From Flavonifractor sp. An112 (lineage in GTDB: Bacteria > Bacillota > Clostridia > Oscillospirales > Oscillospiraceae): a DNA stretch of 64,000 bases. The position numbers and the translations under genes were made by a program. Positions within the stretch are counted from its first letter, which is position 1. Each line of letters starts with the position of its first letter. The stretch covers positions 82,273 through 146,272 of the forward strand of contig NZ_NFLU01000009.1 in assembly GCF_002161085.1 (NCBI RefSeq), in the 5' to 3' direction. The notes beneath the pieces are model-generated. The model was given only the letters and a program-made list of their open reading frames with translations, was not told the DNA's origin and did no database searches. This document shows positions 8,695 through 16,805 of this stretch, piece by piece.

Positions 8695-8917
8695 TGTACT
8701 TGTCCCCCCGCAAACAAGCACATTGTCCCTAAATAATGACTCACAAAAGAGTCCGAGGAAATTCGTTTCCCCGGGCTCTTTTTTATTTATTTTCTGTTTT
8801 TAGCCCGGGTTTGGCTTGATTTAGAACTAATTTAGAATTTTTTGAGAAAGAGATTGGGCGAGCAGCTTGTGGTCAAAATGGTTGGACAAACGACCAGGTT
8901 GGAGTGGGATGATCACA
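8695..8917. repeat. tsf-downstream repeat, left copy (A)
   Basis: Direct repeat of the sequence at 48,399-48,620. About the first 85 bases, starting TGTACTTGTCCCCCC and including the tsf terminator, are identical. The rest is diverged, with blocks such as GAGCAGCTTGTGGTCAAAAT conserved exactly. It separates tsf from the left inverted repeat of the transposon. Homologous recombination between copies A and B would delete the island and keep one terminator. Confidence 0.9.
8743..8784 (+). terminator. tsf terminator (copy A)
   Basis: AAAAGAGTCCGAGG ... CCCCGGGCTCTTTTTT hairpin with T tract, 50 bases after the tsf stop. An almost identical copy lies at 48,447-48,489. Confidence 0.85.
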
Positions 8918-8932
8918 TGGTATCTAAGGGAA
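8918..8932 (+). repeat. Left terminal inverted repeat of the transposon
   Basis: TGGTATCTAAGG matches the reverse complement of 48,387-48,398 with one mismatch in 12 bases. Confidence 0.75.
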
Positions 8933-8936
8933 ATGG

Positions 8937-9079
8937 CAATTAACTCAAAAAATTGACAGCGAAATTTGAATTAAATGAAAAATTTGCGGGTAGTATCATC
9001 AAATTTTTGATTTAATTCAATTTTTGGACGCAAAATTTTGAGCTAATTCCGTGCCATCATCAAAATTTTGAGTTAATTC
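8937..9079. promoter_or_regulatory. Five-copy repeat array, candidate TnsB-binding sites
   Basis: Consensus CAAAATTTTGAGTTAATTC. Copies are at 8937-8955 (inverted), 8961-8977 (degenerate), 9000-9018, 9031-9049 and 9061-9079, the last three spaced 30-31 bases. Repeated ~20-bp sites inside the ends are typical binding sites of Tn7-class TnsB transposases. The array lies directly upstream of tnsA and may also regulate the operon. Seen in the sequence; the binding role is inferred. Confidence 0.7.
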
Positions 9080-9149
9080 AAGGGAGATAAGCAAAAATTG
9101 CTGGTACAGAAATAGCTGGAGGAGTAACTATTTAGGGGGGGCAAGATAC

Positions 9150-9533
9150 ATGGAACGGACGGGAGAGCGCACACGAGACATCCGATTTTACAGTAACAAG
9201 AACGGAGATATCGTATGCCTGCACAGTAAGTGGGCGAGGAATTACGCACGATGGTTGGAGGAGCAAGCGTGGGTGCAGAGTTATCAGGTAGGTTGTCCTC
9301 TGGATGCCGACATCATGGGCCGCATATCACGGGCGGGCATACGCACGGACTACCTACAGACCGGGTGGGCTACCGACTTTGTCATCCGGTACGCTGATGG
9401 ACACAAAGGCGTAAGAGAGCTAGTGCAGCGAGGACAGTTGAAGAAAAAGGCCCATGTAGAGCGCCTGGAGCTATCTCGCAGGTACTGGGCGGCGACCGAT
9501 ACGGAGTGGATGGTGGTGATCGTAGATGGATAG
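9150..9533 (+). CDS. tnsA: TnsA-like endonuclease, short form
   Basis: In Tn7-type transposons TnsA cuts the 5' strands at the element ends, converting replicative into cut-and-paste movement. This 127-aa protein matches the N-terminal nuclease domain: hydrophobic/acidic helix (WLEEQAWVQSYQVG, about 31-44), TDFVIRYADG with the metal-ligand Asp near residue 71, and VERLELSRRYW near 103-113, characteristic of TnsA. The C-terminal TnsC-contacting domain of Tn7 TnsA (273 aa) is absent. At the Q/E-x-K position I read E-L-V, so the catalytic Lys seems replaced. Overlaps tnsB by 8 bases. Confidence 0.8.
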   Translation: MERTGERTRDIRFYSNKNGDIVCLHSKWARNYARWLEEQAWVQSYQVGCPLDADIMGRISRAGIRTDYLQTGWATDFVIRYADGHKGVRELVQRGQLKKKAHVERLELSRRYWAATDTEWMVVIVDG

Positions 9534-11244
9534 ACCACTGCGCTTTGTGAAACGATTGGGCGCCATATATCGAGTTTTGCTTGAGACTCCGGCCGGCTGC
9601 TGGCTGACTGACTGTAACGGCCCCTCTCCACCATTTTTTGAGGTCAGCTTGGACAGGTATGAGCGAGTACCAGCACCGAATAGTTGGATGGACGAGCACA
9701 CTATAACACCGGCTCAAGAAGTCCGCCTGAGGATGATCCAGCCGATGATGGACTGCGACGACTGCATCTCAGACAAAACCCTGCGCTACAAGATGGCGGC
9801 AGAGGCGGCACAGCAGCACCAGACTACGACACGCCGCATCCTGCGGCTGTACTACCGGTATCTTGCCACAGGACGACTCACGCAAAAGCGGACACAGCAG
9901 GCCAGCAAAAGCAATCAGATGATAGAGCGGGCAATCCGGCGATACTATTTTGGTGCCAAACGGCTATCCCTAAGATCCGCTTATGAGATGATGCTGCTGG
10001 AGGACTATGTGGGACCCGAGGGAGAGATGGATAGCGATGCTCCGACATGGTCTCAATTCCGGCACTACTACTATGGACACGGGTTTCATCGTGATCCTCA
10101 AAAAATCATTGCCCGGGAAGGCCTTACCAAATATCAGAGAGACCATCGGCCTGCATGGGGATCCTCTGCCGGATGGCGGTCACAGCCCGGGAGCTATCAG
10201 ATGGATGCCACACAGGCGGATATCTACCTGGTGTCCAGGCAGGAACGATCCATCGTGGTGGGCAGGCCGTATATCTACTTGGCGGTAGACACAGCCACCC
10301 ACCTGATTGCTGGTGTCTATATCGGATTTTCATGCGATGAGACTGCTGTGATGGCTTGCATTGAGCAGGCCACTATGGATAAGGTAGCATATTGTGCCCG
10401 CTATGGAATCGAGATCACTCCGGAGCAATGGCCATCTGCTGGGATGCCATCGGAGATCATCACGGATCAGGGGCGTGAGTTTTTTGGTCCCAGAATGTCG
10501 GAACTATGCCGCCGGTATGGTCTGGAAGTACTGACCTTACCGCCATTTCGGCCGGACTGCAAGGGGGCCGTCGAAAAAACGATTGATCTGCTGCAGCAAA
10601 GATACAAGCCTATGCTGCGGGGCCGTGGCGTAATCGAGGATGACGCACAAGAGCGATGGGCTACCGACTACCGCACGCAGGCAACCCTTGACCTTGATGA
10701 TTTTGCACGGGTTGTAATCCACTCTGTACTGTACCTAAACAGCGGGAGACTTGTCGATGGCAAGACTCCAGCAGAAAGATGGACGGAGCTATCACCCCGA
10801 TTGATGGCGGTGGATCCTCAGGAGCTGCACATACAGACGCTGCCACGGGATACCGCCAAGCTGACCCGTAAGGGCCTCCGGATCAATCGTATGTGGTACG
10901 CCCCGGATGATGCAGATGGGTTGACCATTGGAGACAGCTATACGGTTGCCTATGACCCGGCAGACCTGCGCCGTATCCATATCATCTTGGCTGACTGGAT
11001 CTGTCCATGTCATGCAATTGGGATTGGCCAGCCGCTTTCCGAAATTGAATGGGAAAAAGCACATAAAGCAGCCAAGAAGAACAGGGGAGCGGCCCGTGCA
11101 AAAGAGACAGCATCAAGTATTGCCGCCACCCAGGCCATCCGAGCCATCATTGAGCACGCAGATAGTCACAGGGAGACAATACAGCGAGTCGATGGAGAGC
11201 AAATTAAACAGGACAAGCTCACAGAAAGGGGGCAACTGACATGA
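9526..11244 (+). CDS. tnsB: TnsB-like DDE transposase
   Basis: Strand-transfer transposase that binds the element ends and joins 3' ends to target. 572 aa. An N-terminal helix-turn-helix region precedes the RNase H-fold catalytic core. The DDE triad is visible as D in YQMDATQADIYLV (about residue 227), D in EIITDQGREF (about residue 313) and E in DCKGAVEKTIDLLQ (about residue 349). A C-terminal beta-barrel and basic tail follow. Closest in layout to TnsB/TniA. Translationally coupled on both sides: it starts inside tnsA and its TGA overlaps the ATG of tnsC. Confidence 0.95.
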   Translation: MDRPLRFVKRLGAIYRVLLETPAGCWLTDCNGPSPPFFEVSLDRYERVPAPNSWMDEHTITPAQEVRLRMIQPMMDCDDCISDKTLRYKMAAEAAQQHQTTTRRILRLYYRYLATGRLTQKRTQQASKSNQMIERAIRRYYFGAKRLSLRSAYEMMLLEDYVGPEGEMDSDAPTWSQFRHYYYGHGFHRDPQKIIAREGLTKYQRDHRPAWGSSAGWRSQPGSYQMDATQADIYLVSRQERSIVVGRPYIYLAVDTATHLIAGVYIGFSCDETAVMACIEQATMDKVAYCARYGIEITPEQWPSAGMPSEIITDQGREFFGPRMSELCRRYGLEVLTLPPFRPDCKGAVEKTIDLLQQRYKPMLRGRGVIEDDAQERWATDYRTQATLDLDDFARVVIHSVLYLNSGRLVDGKTPAERWTELSPRLMAVDPQELHIQTLPRDTAKLTRKGLRINRMWYAPDDADGLTIGDSYTVAYDPADLRRIHIILADWICPCHAIGIGQPLSEIEWEKAHKAAKKNRGAARAKETASSIAATQAIRAIIEHADSHRETIQRVDGEQIKQDKLTERGQLT

Positions 11245-12569
11245 GCAAGTATCCAGCTGGCCATGCGGCCAGCGCCATCTATGAGGGCTCATCAGGCAAC
11301 CCATACCTGGACGCCATGCCCGACATGCTCTCACCGGAGCAATTTGCCCGGGTCATCGCAAGTTACCCACCTATCCCCCATGATCTGGCTCAGATGTCGC
11401 CTGAGGAGCGCCGGGGGCTGCTGCCGTCTCTGGCATCCATCTATGTGCCGATGCCATACCAGTACGCCATCTATGACACGCTATACCGGGCAATCGCCAC
11501 GACATACCGTACGGCCGATGTGGTAGAGTCGACCAGGGCAATCAACGCCTACTACTGCGGCCAGAGCACCGACTATGCCACGCAGGCAGACAGCGGGTCA
11601 ATCTTAGGGGTTCCAGGGTGCGGCAAGACGGCCACCGTGCGCCGATGTCTATCCACGATGCCACAGGTGATCGAGCATGTGGAGTACCAGGGGCAGCCCT
11701 TGTTCTGTAAGCAGATACTGTGGCTCCATGTTGAATGTCCGAGTGACTGCTCGGTCAAGACGCTTGGATTTGGGATTATGGCCGCACTTGATCGGGCTAT
11801 CGGCTCAAAATACTTACAATCAACACAGGGTCTAAGGTCGGCCTCGGCATCTGCAATCTCAGTACAGACAAAAATCCTGCTTACCAACCATCATGTGGGG
11901 CTATTGGTAGTCGACGAGATCCAGAATGCAGTGCTGACCGCCCGTAAAAACCGTCAGGAAAAGCCCCTGCTTAGGTTTTTGGTCGAGCTCACCAACGAGA
12001 CGATGACCTCAATCTATTTTGTTGGCACCCCAATGGCAGAAGAGCTTTTTGTATCCCAGGAGCATCTCAAACGGCGCACCAGAGGTATCCGACTGGCCCC
12101 ATTTAAACCAGATGGTGCGTACTTGGAGTTTGTCAGCAGAATCTGGCCATACCAATACACATGGCAATTGGCAGAGCTGACTACCTCGCTTACCAATAAG
12201 CTATACGATTGCAGCGGTGGCATACCAGCCTACATCATCAAGATATTTGGGGAATCACAGGTCCAGGCCCTGCTGCAAGGTCGTAGCTGCATAAATGAAA
12301 AAGTCATTCAGCAAGCGGTAGACATTTTGGCTATCAAGGTGCCCCGGACTTATGCAGCGGGCACCCACATTTCGGACTTTGAAATTGGGGTACAAGCGCC
12401 AGAGCCGCCTCCAGAGCAAGAAGAGGTGCCCAGGAAATACGCAGTCAAAAGAGGCCGTAAGGCAGCACAGAGGGATGATGGAGATTTACTTGTTGCGTAC
12501 AACAATAAAGTGGATATCCAGGCTCATCTCAGTGAAAACGGATATCTGGAGGCGGATTATCATGGGTAG
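11241..12569 (+). CDS. tnsC: TnsC-like AAA+ ATPase, transposition regulator
   Basis: ATP-dependent adaptor that links the targeting protein (TniQ/TnsD) to the transposase. 442 aa. Walker A GVPGCGKTA is at about residues 117-125 and Walker B LLVVDEIQN at about residues 221-229. The sensor-I-like IYFVGTP and the arginine-rich KRRTRGIR near residue 275 are typical of TnsC/TniB. ATG 11241 overlaps the tnsB stop (ATGA). The C-terminus is extended and basic (KYAVKRGRKAAQ), possibly a partner-contact tail. Confidence 0.93.
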   Translation: MSKYPAGHAASAIYEGSSGNPYLDAMPDMLSPEQFARVIASYPPIPHDLAQMSPEERRGLLPSLASIYVPMPYQYAIYDTLYRAIATTYRTADVVESTRAINAYYCGQSTDYATQADSGSILGVPGCGKTATVRRCLSTMPQVIEHVEYQGQPLFCKQILWLHVECPSDCSVKTLGFGIMAALDRAIGSKYLQSTQGLRSASASAISVQTKILLTNHHVGLLVVDEIQNAVLTARKNRQEKPLLRFLVELTNETMTSIYFVGTPMAEELFVSQEHLKRRTRGIRLAPFKPDGAYLEFVSRIWPYQYTWQLAELTTSLTNKLYDCSGGIPAYIIKIFGESQVQALLQGRSCINEKVIQQAVDILAIKVPRTYAAGTHISDFEIGVQAPEPPPEQEEVPRKYAVKRGRKAAQRDDGDLLVAYNNKVDIQAHLSENGYLEADYHG

Positions 12570-12624
12570 CCCAAAGACGCACCGGGGCACTGTTGCACTT
12601 GCACATCTGATGGTCTTGCACTGA
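12562..12624 (+). CDS. 20-codon bridging ORF between tnsC and tniQ
   Basis: ATG 12562 lies within the last codons of tnsC and its TGA (12622-12624) overlaps the ATG of tniQ in the form TGATG. The predicted peptide is MGSPKTHRGTVALAHLMVLH. It fills the 54-base gap that would otherwise leave tniQ uncoupled, so it looks like a coupling ORF; a functional peptide is possible but unsupported. Confidence 0.4.
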   Translation: MGSPKTHRGTVALAHLMVLH

Positions 12625-13832
12625 TGCTGACCTATTTTCCATCCCCATACCCAGACGAGTGGTGGTACTCGGTCCTTTGCCGTTACCATGTGCAATCTGG
12701 GCACCCCAAGCACGCAACCACCATCAGTGAGTTGTACAATGGCCGTCCAATGGTGCATGGCAGGCTTGTCCCAGGTGGTGACTGCACCGCCGTCTTATCC
12801 AATTTACCGCCAGGGGTGCTGTCGATCGATGATGTACTGGCCAATCATACCTTGCTGCCATACTATACCAGATTCTTTCAAGCGGATAAAAAGCGACAGG
12901 TATGGGATGCATTACGGGCTGGCCATGGATCAGGAATTACCAGCGTTCGAACGCAGACGCCAGATGGTACGGAGGGGCTCAAATTCTGCCCTCTCTGCTA
13001 TCGAGTGGACGAGTCGAAGTATGGGGAGCCATACTGGCACAGGGTCCACCAGATACCATTGATGCCATTATGCCCGACCCATAAGATCCCGCTCGTATCC
13101 GTGCCAGTCAAATTCGCACGCCTTTCGGAACTATTTCTTCCGCTGGCATCTGTTCGCATTCAGGAAGCTGAAAGCGTGATTGAAACATGGATGGAACCGC
13201 TGACAGATATGATTACTGCTCTGTTGTGCGGTAACTATGCGCCAACAATCGGACACAGCAACCTACACACGGCGTTGATCGCACACGGATATGGAGAGGA
13301 TCGGGTAAGCCGATATCAATCAATCGATGTATCAAAGATTCAGCGGGCCGTGCTGGAGTACTATGGGCAGCATATCTACGAGCAATATTTTGGAAAACTG
13401 TCCGCCTCCGTGATGGCAAGAATGACACGATGGCAGTTATCTTCGCCAGATCGGTATGCACTGCTCGCTGTGATGGTTGGGATGGATGCAGACACTCTAT
13501 TTGGGCCGGCCATTGAGCCAACCGATCCACTGCTGGAGCGGTTACTGCGTTACAAGGCGACCGGCCTTGTCTACGGCAAAAATGACTTGGCTGCAAAGAT
13601 GGGCATCCAACCCGGGCAGCTGGACTCGTTGTCGGCAAAGTATCATATAGAGCCCTTTTGGCGGCAGATCCGGCAGGAGCGCAACCGGTGTATCCGGTTG
13701 TTGCTAACAGACAATGAGTATGATGTTATCGCACGAGCAGCGAAAGAAAACGGCAACACACAGCTTGCTGTGTTTGTAAGATCAGTCATCTTGGAGGTTT
13801 TGAAAAACAAGGAGGAATTGTTATGCGAATGA
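12624..13832 (+). CDS. tniQ: TniQ/TnsD-family target-selection protein
   Basis: Target-site selector of Tn7-like elements; TnsD members bind a specific chromosomal site, usually the 3' end of a conserved gene. 402 aa. The family start FPSPYPDEWWYSVLCRYHVQSG is present (residues 4-25), followed by a zinc-finger region with CPLC near residue 120 and CPTH near residue 150. The size lies between short TniQ (about 300) and Tn7 TnsD (508). Given the island's position, its target may be the tsf 3' region; this is inference. Start ATG 12624 overlaps the upstream mini-ORF stop. Confidence 0.9.
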   Translation: MLTYFPSPYPDEWWYSVLCRYHVQSGHPKHATTISELYNGRPMVHGRLVPGGDCTAVLSNLPPGVLSIDDVLANHTLLPYYTRFFQADKKRQVWDALRAGHGSGITSVRTQTPDGTEGLKFCPLCYRVDESKYGEPYWHRVHQIPLMPLCPTHKIPLVSVPVKFARLSELFLPLASVRIQEAESVIETWMEPLTDMITALLCGNYAPTIGHSNLHTALIAHGYGEDRVSRYQSIDVSKIQRAVLEYYGQHIYEQYFGKLSASVMARMTRWQLSSPDRYALLAVMVGMDADTLFGPAIEPTDPLLERLLRYKATGLVYGKNDLAAKMGIQPGQLDSLSAKYHIEPFWRQIRQERNRCIRLLLTDNEYDVIARAAKENGNTQLAVFVRSVILEVLKNKEELLCE

Positions 13833-14125
13833 AACAGCACCGGCGAATATTAAAGGAAGTATTGGAAACAGACGAAAAAGAACGCGAGCAGGAGATTGAG
13901 CGCATGATGCCAACATTGTGCAGTTTAGTAGATGACGCCACCTATATAACAGGGCTGGAAGATGGCGTAGGTGCATTGATAGCGCTGTACATCCTGTGTA
14001 CCAGTCACAATATCAATACCGTTGATTATTATCAGGATATTAAAACCCGCTTGATGAATCTGATCGATCATCTGCAGGATAATATGCTGCGAAAATTCCC
14101 TCCTCAAGGTTCAACGGAGGCCTAA
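13823..14125 (+). CDS. Small accessory protein of the transposon, paralogue 1
   Basis: 100-aa, soluble, charged helical protein of unknown function. It begins within the end of tniQ (10-base overlap) behind AAGGAGG, so it is part of the tns operon. Its second half (LEDGVGALIALYILC...NTVDYYQDIKTRL) aligns with the next gene (VEDGAAAIAAMYTLC...NTVAEYLELKDRL), showing a tandem duplication. No catalytic motif seen. No function is proposed. Confidence 0.7.
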   Translation: MRMKQHRRILKEVLETDEKEREQEIERMMPTLCSLVDDATYITGLEDGVGALIALYILCTSHNINTVDYYQDIKTRLMNLIDHLQDNMLRKFPPQGSTEA

Positions 14126-14127
14126 GT

Positions 14128-14481
14128 ATGGACAAGTATCGCAAGATTTTGCAGGTAGCGAGAGAAAAAAGCGAGAAAAAAGATCAGCTGAAAACGGCAG
14201 AGGTCATCGCAGAGACTATGTGTCTGTCGGTCGATGAGAGCCCGCACATGATTGCCGTGGAGGATGGGGCAGCAGCGATTGCCGCTATGTATACCCTGTG
14301 CGTAGATGATGGACTCAACACTGTAGCGGAATATCTTGAACTCAAGGATCGCCTTGATGGACTCCTGGGCGACATGCACGACAAGATGCGGGAGATATAC
14401 CCGGTACCTGCGCAGAGGGATCCAGGGGACAAGTCCATGCCGTGCATTGGCGCCGATGCGGTCCAGGAGGAGTGTATATGA
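14128..14481 (+). CDS. Small accessory protein of the transposon, paralogue 2
   Basis: 117 aa, unknown function, starting two bases after the stop of its paralogue. It shares the VEDGAAAIAAMYTLC and L--NTV-EYLELKDRLDGLL-DM-DKMREIYP pattern with the preceding gene, including a similar N-terminal M-KYRKIL-VA-E---KK segment. Its stop TGA overlaps the ATG of the next gene. Retention of two diverged copies in the transposition operon suggests that they are useful to the element, but nothing shows how. Confidence 0.7.
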   Translation: MDKYRKILQVAREKSEKKDQLKTAEVIAETMCLSVDESPHMIAVEDGAAAIAAMYTLCVDDGLNTVAEYLELKDRLDGLLGDMHDKMREIYPVPAQRDPGDKSMPCIGADAVQEECI

Positions 14482-14762
14482 TATGGATGGATAGTTACGC
14501 CAAGATCCACGCACTTACTTTCAGCTGGATTTCCTGCGAGGATGACTTGACTGATTGGACGGATGAGGCCCTATGGCCTCTGATATCCCACGCTGATATC
14601 GAGTCCATGATGTGGGCCATGTCTGCGTTTGTGGCGATTACCTCCAGGCCACCCCCTGCTGGTGTTAACCCTCGTGTCTACCGGCTGGCGTGTAGGATAA
14701 TTGCCGATAAAATTGAGCAGGCAATCGAAGCAAAGCTCAAAATGGCAGAGGTGTGTCCATAA
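14478..14762 (+). CDS. Hypothetical accessory protein
   Basis: 94 aa from ATG 14478, which overlaps the previous stop (ATGA) and follows AGGAGG by 8 bases; an upstream in-frame ATG at 14442 has no such site. The product MIWMDSYAKIHALTFSW... is helical and has an acidic first half (CEDDLTDWTDEALWPLI). Family unknown. Its place between the tns genes and the resolvase makes it part of the transposon backbone rather than cargo. Confidence 0.6.
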   Translation: MIWMDSYAKIHALTFSWISCEDDLTDWTDEALWPLISHADIESMMWAMSAFVAITSRPPPAGVNPRVYRLACRIIADKIEQAIEAKLKMAEVCP

Positions 14763-14826
14763 AGCATGTGATTGGCGTTACACACGGGAGGCCCCTATTT
14801 GGAGGCCTCCAAGAGGGGGAAATGAG

Positions 14827-15456
14827 GTGAAATCTGCAACGAAAACGGCAGAGGGGATTATCGTTACACATGGGTATGCCAGATGCAGCACAAATGAGAC
14901 CCGTCAAGTTATCGACCGACAAGTGAGGGAACTCAAGGCAGCTGGGGCAACCAGAATATGGATGGAGTATGAGCACGGGGATGCCGAAATCAAAGAGCAG
15001 CAGGCTATGATGTGGGATACAGTCCATCCTGGGGACACAGTAATCATCACAGAGCCATCCCGCCTGTCTCGCTCGGTGCAGCAGTTTTGCTCTATCGTTG
15101 AGATAATCAAGTCCAAGCGCATCAGGCTACAAATCTTAGGGAGTATCACTATCGACTGTAGAACGACTGAGCCGGACCCGATGACTGTGGCCTTTCTCCA
15201 GCTCATAGCTGTCTTTAGCGAGCTTGAATTGAGTATGATCCGGGCCAGAGTGCGCTCCGGTGTGGCCAACGCCAGGGCCAAAGGCAAACAGTTGGGCCGC
15301 CCGCCCATCACGGTAGAGCGCATCCCAGATAGTTTTTTTCGATACTATGTGAAATACCAATGCAAAGAAATCAATGTGACAGAGCTGGCCAGACTGGCAC
15401 AGGTAAGTCGCCCCACAGTCTACCGATATTTGTCCGCCATTCGGGCTAGGAAATAA
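14827..15456 (+). CDS. Serine recombinase of the resolvase/invertase family (TniR-like)
   Basis: Resolves cointegrates formed by replicative transposition. About 209 aa from GTG 14827 (RBS-like AAGAGGGGGAAATGAG); upstream frame is non-coding. N-terminal catalytic domain: HGYARCSTNE with the nucleophile Ser near residue 23, then QVIDRQVREL, EPSRLSRSVQQF with active-site arginines, and the E-helix region AVFSELELSMIRARVRSG. The C-terminal helix-turn-helix TELARLAQVSRPTVYRYL is about residues 184-201. Tn5053/Tn402 elements carry such a gene after tniQ; its co-occurrence with tnsA is noteworthy. A res site was not identified. Confidence 0.93.
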   Translation: MKSATKTAEGIIVTHGYARCSTNETRQVIDRQVRELKAAGATRIWMEYEHGDAEIKEQQAMMWDTVHPGDTVIITEPSRLSRSVQQFCSIVEIIKSKRIRLQILGSITIDCRTTEPDPMTVAFLQLIAVFSELELSMIRARVRSGVANARAKGKQLGRPPITVERIPDSFFRYYVKYQCKEINVTELARLAQVSRPTVYRYLSAIRARK

Positions 15457-15478
15457 AAAAGAAGGAAGGCTAAGTGAT

Positions 15479-15802
15479 ATGACGGAATGCTACCGCTATG
15501 CTGTCGACACCTACGCGCAGATGACAGAGGATGAAAAAGCGAAAATCTCCCTGGAGTTGCTATATAACGCCATCTGTTACTATCATGGTGAGGCAGAAGA
15601 AATCGTACAAGAGTTGCTGCGCATGGATCAGGAAACTCTTAGCAAATTTGAGGCCTCATTAGCTGCAACGAGACAGCAAGTCAAAAAGATGCATCAGGCT
15701 GCACTGGCTGCAATGTCTGCCCTGAGACAGTCTGTATTTGCGTCCGGAGATGTGGAAGACATCTTATTTTATCGCATAGCCAATAACCTGCCCATTGAAT
15801 AA
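15479..15802 (+). CDS. Hypothetical helical protein
   Basis: 107 aa from ATG 15479, 22 bases after the resolvase (RBS AAGGAAGG). Predicted almost wholly helical with a possible coiled coil (about residues 50-85, LSKFEASLAATRQQVKKMHQAALAAMSALRQ). No recognised domain. Same strand and spacing as the transposon accessory genes. Confidence 0.6.
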   Translation: MTECYRYAVDTYAQMTEDEKAKISLELLYNAICYYHGEAEEIVQELLRMDQETLSKFEASLAATRQQVKKMHQAALAAMSALRQSVFASGDVEDILFYRIANNLPIE

Positions 15803-15859
15803 CACTAGGGACTTGCTAGTAATCAGGAGATATATCACTTGGATAAGGAGGAAATCATT

Positions 15860-16186
15860 ATGAAAAAAGAAGGAAATACTAATCCGACTGTGGATGAAAT
15901 CCTTGAAGAGATTGAAAATGCCGGACTGGATGTCCCGAAGGTGCAATGCAGCATCTGCGGCAGGGATAGACCGGCCCATGCTGTATACACATTACCGGAG
16001 GTCTGGCGCCATGGGAGACGGCTGGCGCTATATATGCTGGGCAAGGCGCCCAGGCCGGCGCCGGTGGACGAGGAGGCAATGATCCGCAAATATGGGTACA
16101 CGGCCCGGGATGTATTTTGCTGTGACTGCTGGCTGGATCTCATCCTGGATGGTGTGCATAAACACGGAGAGTCAACTGATAAATAG
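15860..16186 (+). CDS. Small zinc-ribbon-like protein
   Basis: 108 aa from ATG 15860, chosen because AAGGAGG lies 7 bases upstream; an alternative TTG at 15839 has no site. Two cysteine pairs, CSIC (near residue 30) and CCDC (near residue 93), could bind one zinc. The middle is basic and may contact nucleic acid. Last gene of the rightward transposon-backbone run. Function unknown. Confidence 0.6.
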   Translation: MKKEGNTNPTVDEILEEIENAGLDVPKVQCSICGRDRPAHAVYTLPEVWRHGRRLALYMLGKAPRPAPVDEEAMIRKYGYTARDVFCCDCWLDLILDGVHKHGESTDK

Positions 16187-16218
16187 GTGTTTTGGTCAAG
16201 ATTATTAACATGAAAAAC

Positions 16219-16248
16219 ATCGGGCTCGATCGCTTGATCGGGCCCGAT
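16219..16248. terminator. Hairpin after the transposon backbone genes (copy 1)
   Basis: ATCGGGC-CGATC-GCTT-GATCG-GCCCGAT stem followed by a T-rich stretch. A matching hairpin occurs at 19,349-19,378, part of the duplicated block described at 16,200-21,000. Confidence 0.75.
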
Positions 16249-16805
16249 AGTTTGTTTTGGTACCGCATTGAATTTATCCGACCAGGTATATTGTGGCTTG
16301 ACTCCACATCAAAATAGCCTGATCCGGTGTTTGTGCCAATGAAGTCCATCCTGTTTGCATATATACTATATGGACAGGTTGCAAGTGTGGATATCTCCTG
16401 ACCTGTTTATCTTATTTGCTTATTTGCCTTGTACACAAAGAAAAGAGACAGACAGGTATGCACTCCCGATTGTTTTGTTGCATCTTTGGCTCGCATTTTC
16501 TAAAACCCGCTGCAAGACAACCTGTAGGTACCCTGGTGTTTATATAATGCGTCAATAAAGCAAGGGGAAACGAATTAAAATATTTAAATAATCGCATATT
16601 ATGAAACTATTTTATTGCAAAACAGTTGGCTGTTGTATAAAACAATGAACACTGGATTTGTGCCGCATAAAAAATTTTTTAGGAATTTTAGTTCTTATAT
16701 TATTTCGAAAAATGTCAAATAACAATGTATTTTATAACTTTTATTAAAGAAAATCGTTCTTTGTTTTGTCAAACAGAGAAATTTGTGGAATTGAATCCGA
16801 AAACA
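16249..16805. other. AT-rich intergenic stretch, no gene seen
   Basis: No credible coding frame. It holds a two-box repeat copy (CTTGTACACAAAGAAAAG near 16,429 and TCTTTGGCTC at 16,483). It also holds an AT-rich segment (about 16,580-16,770) with an 85-90% match to 19,823-20,030, including the phrases ACAGTTGGCTGT and GAACACTGGATTTGTGCCGC. Confidence 0.7.

Noticed and set aside
8695..8745. TGTACTTGTCCCCCC as a transposon terminus
   Set aside because: It begins with TGT like Tn7 ends, but the second copy at 48,399 is in direct rather than inverted orientation; the inverted pair at 8,918/48,398 fits better.
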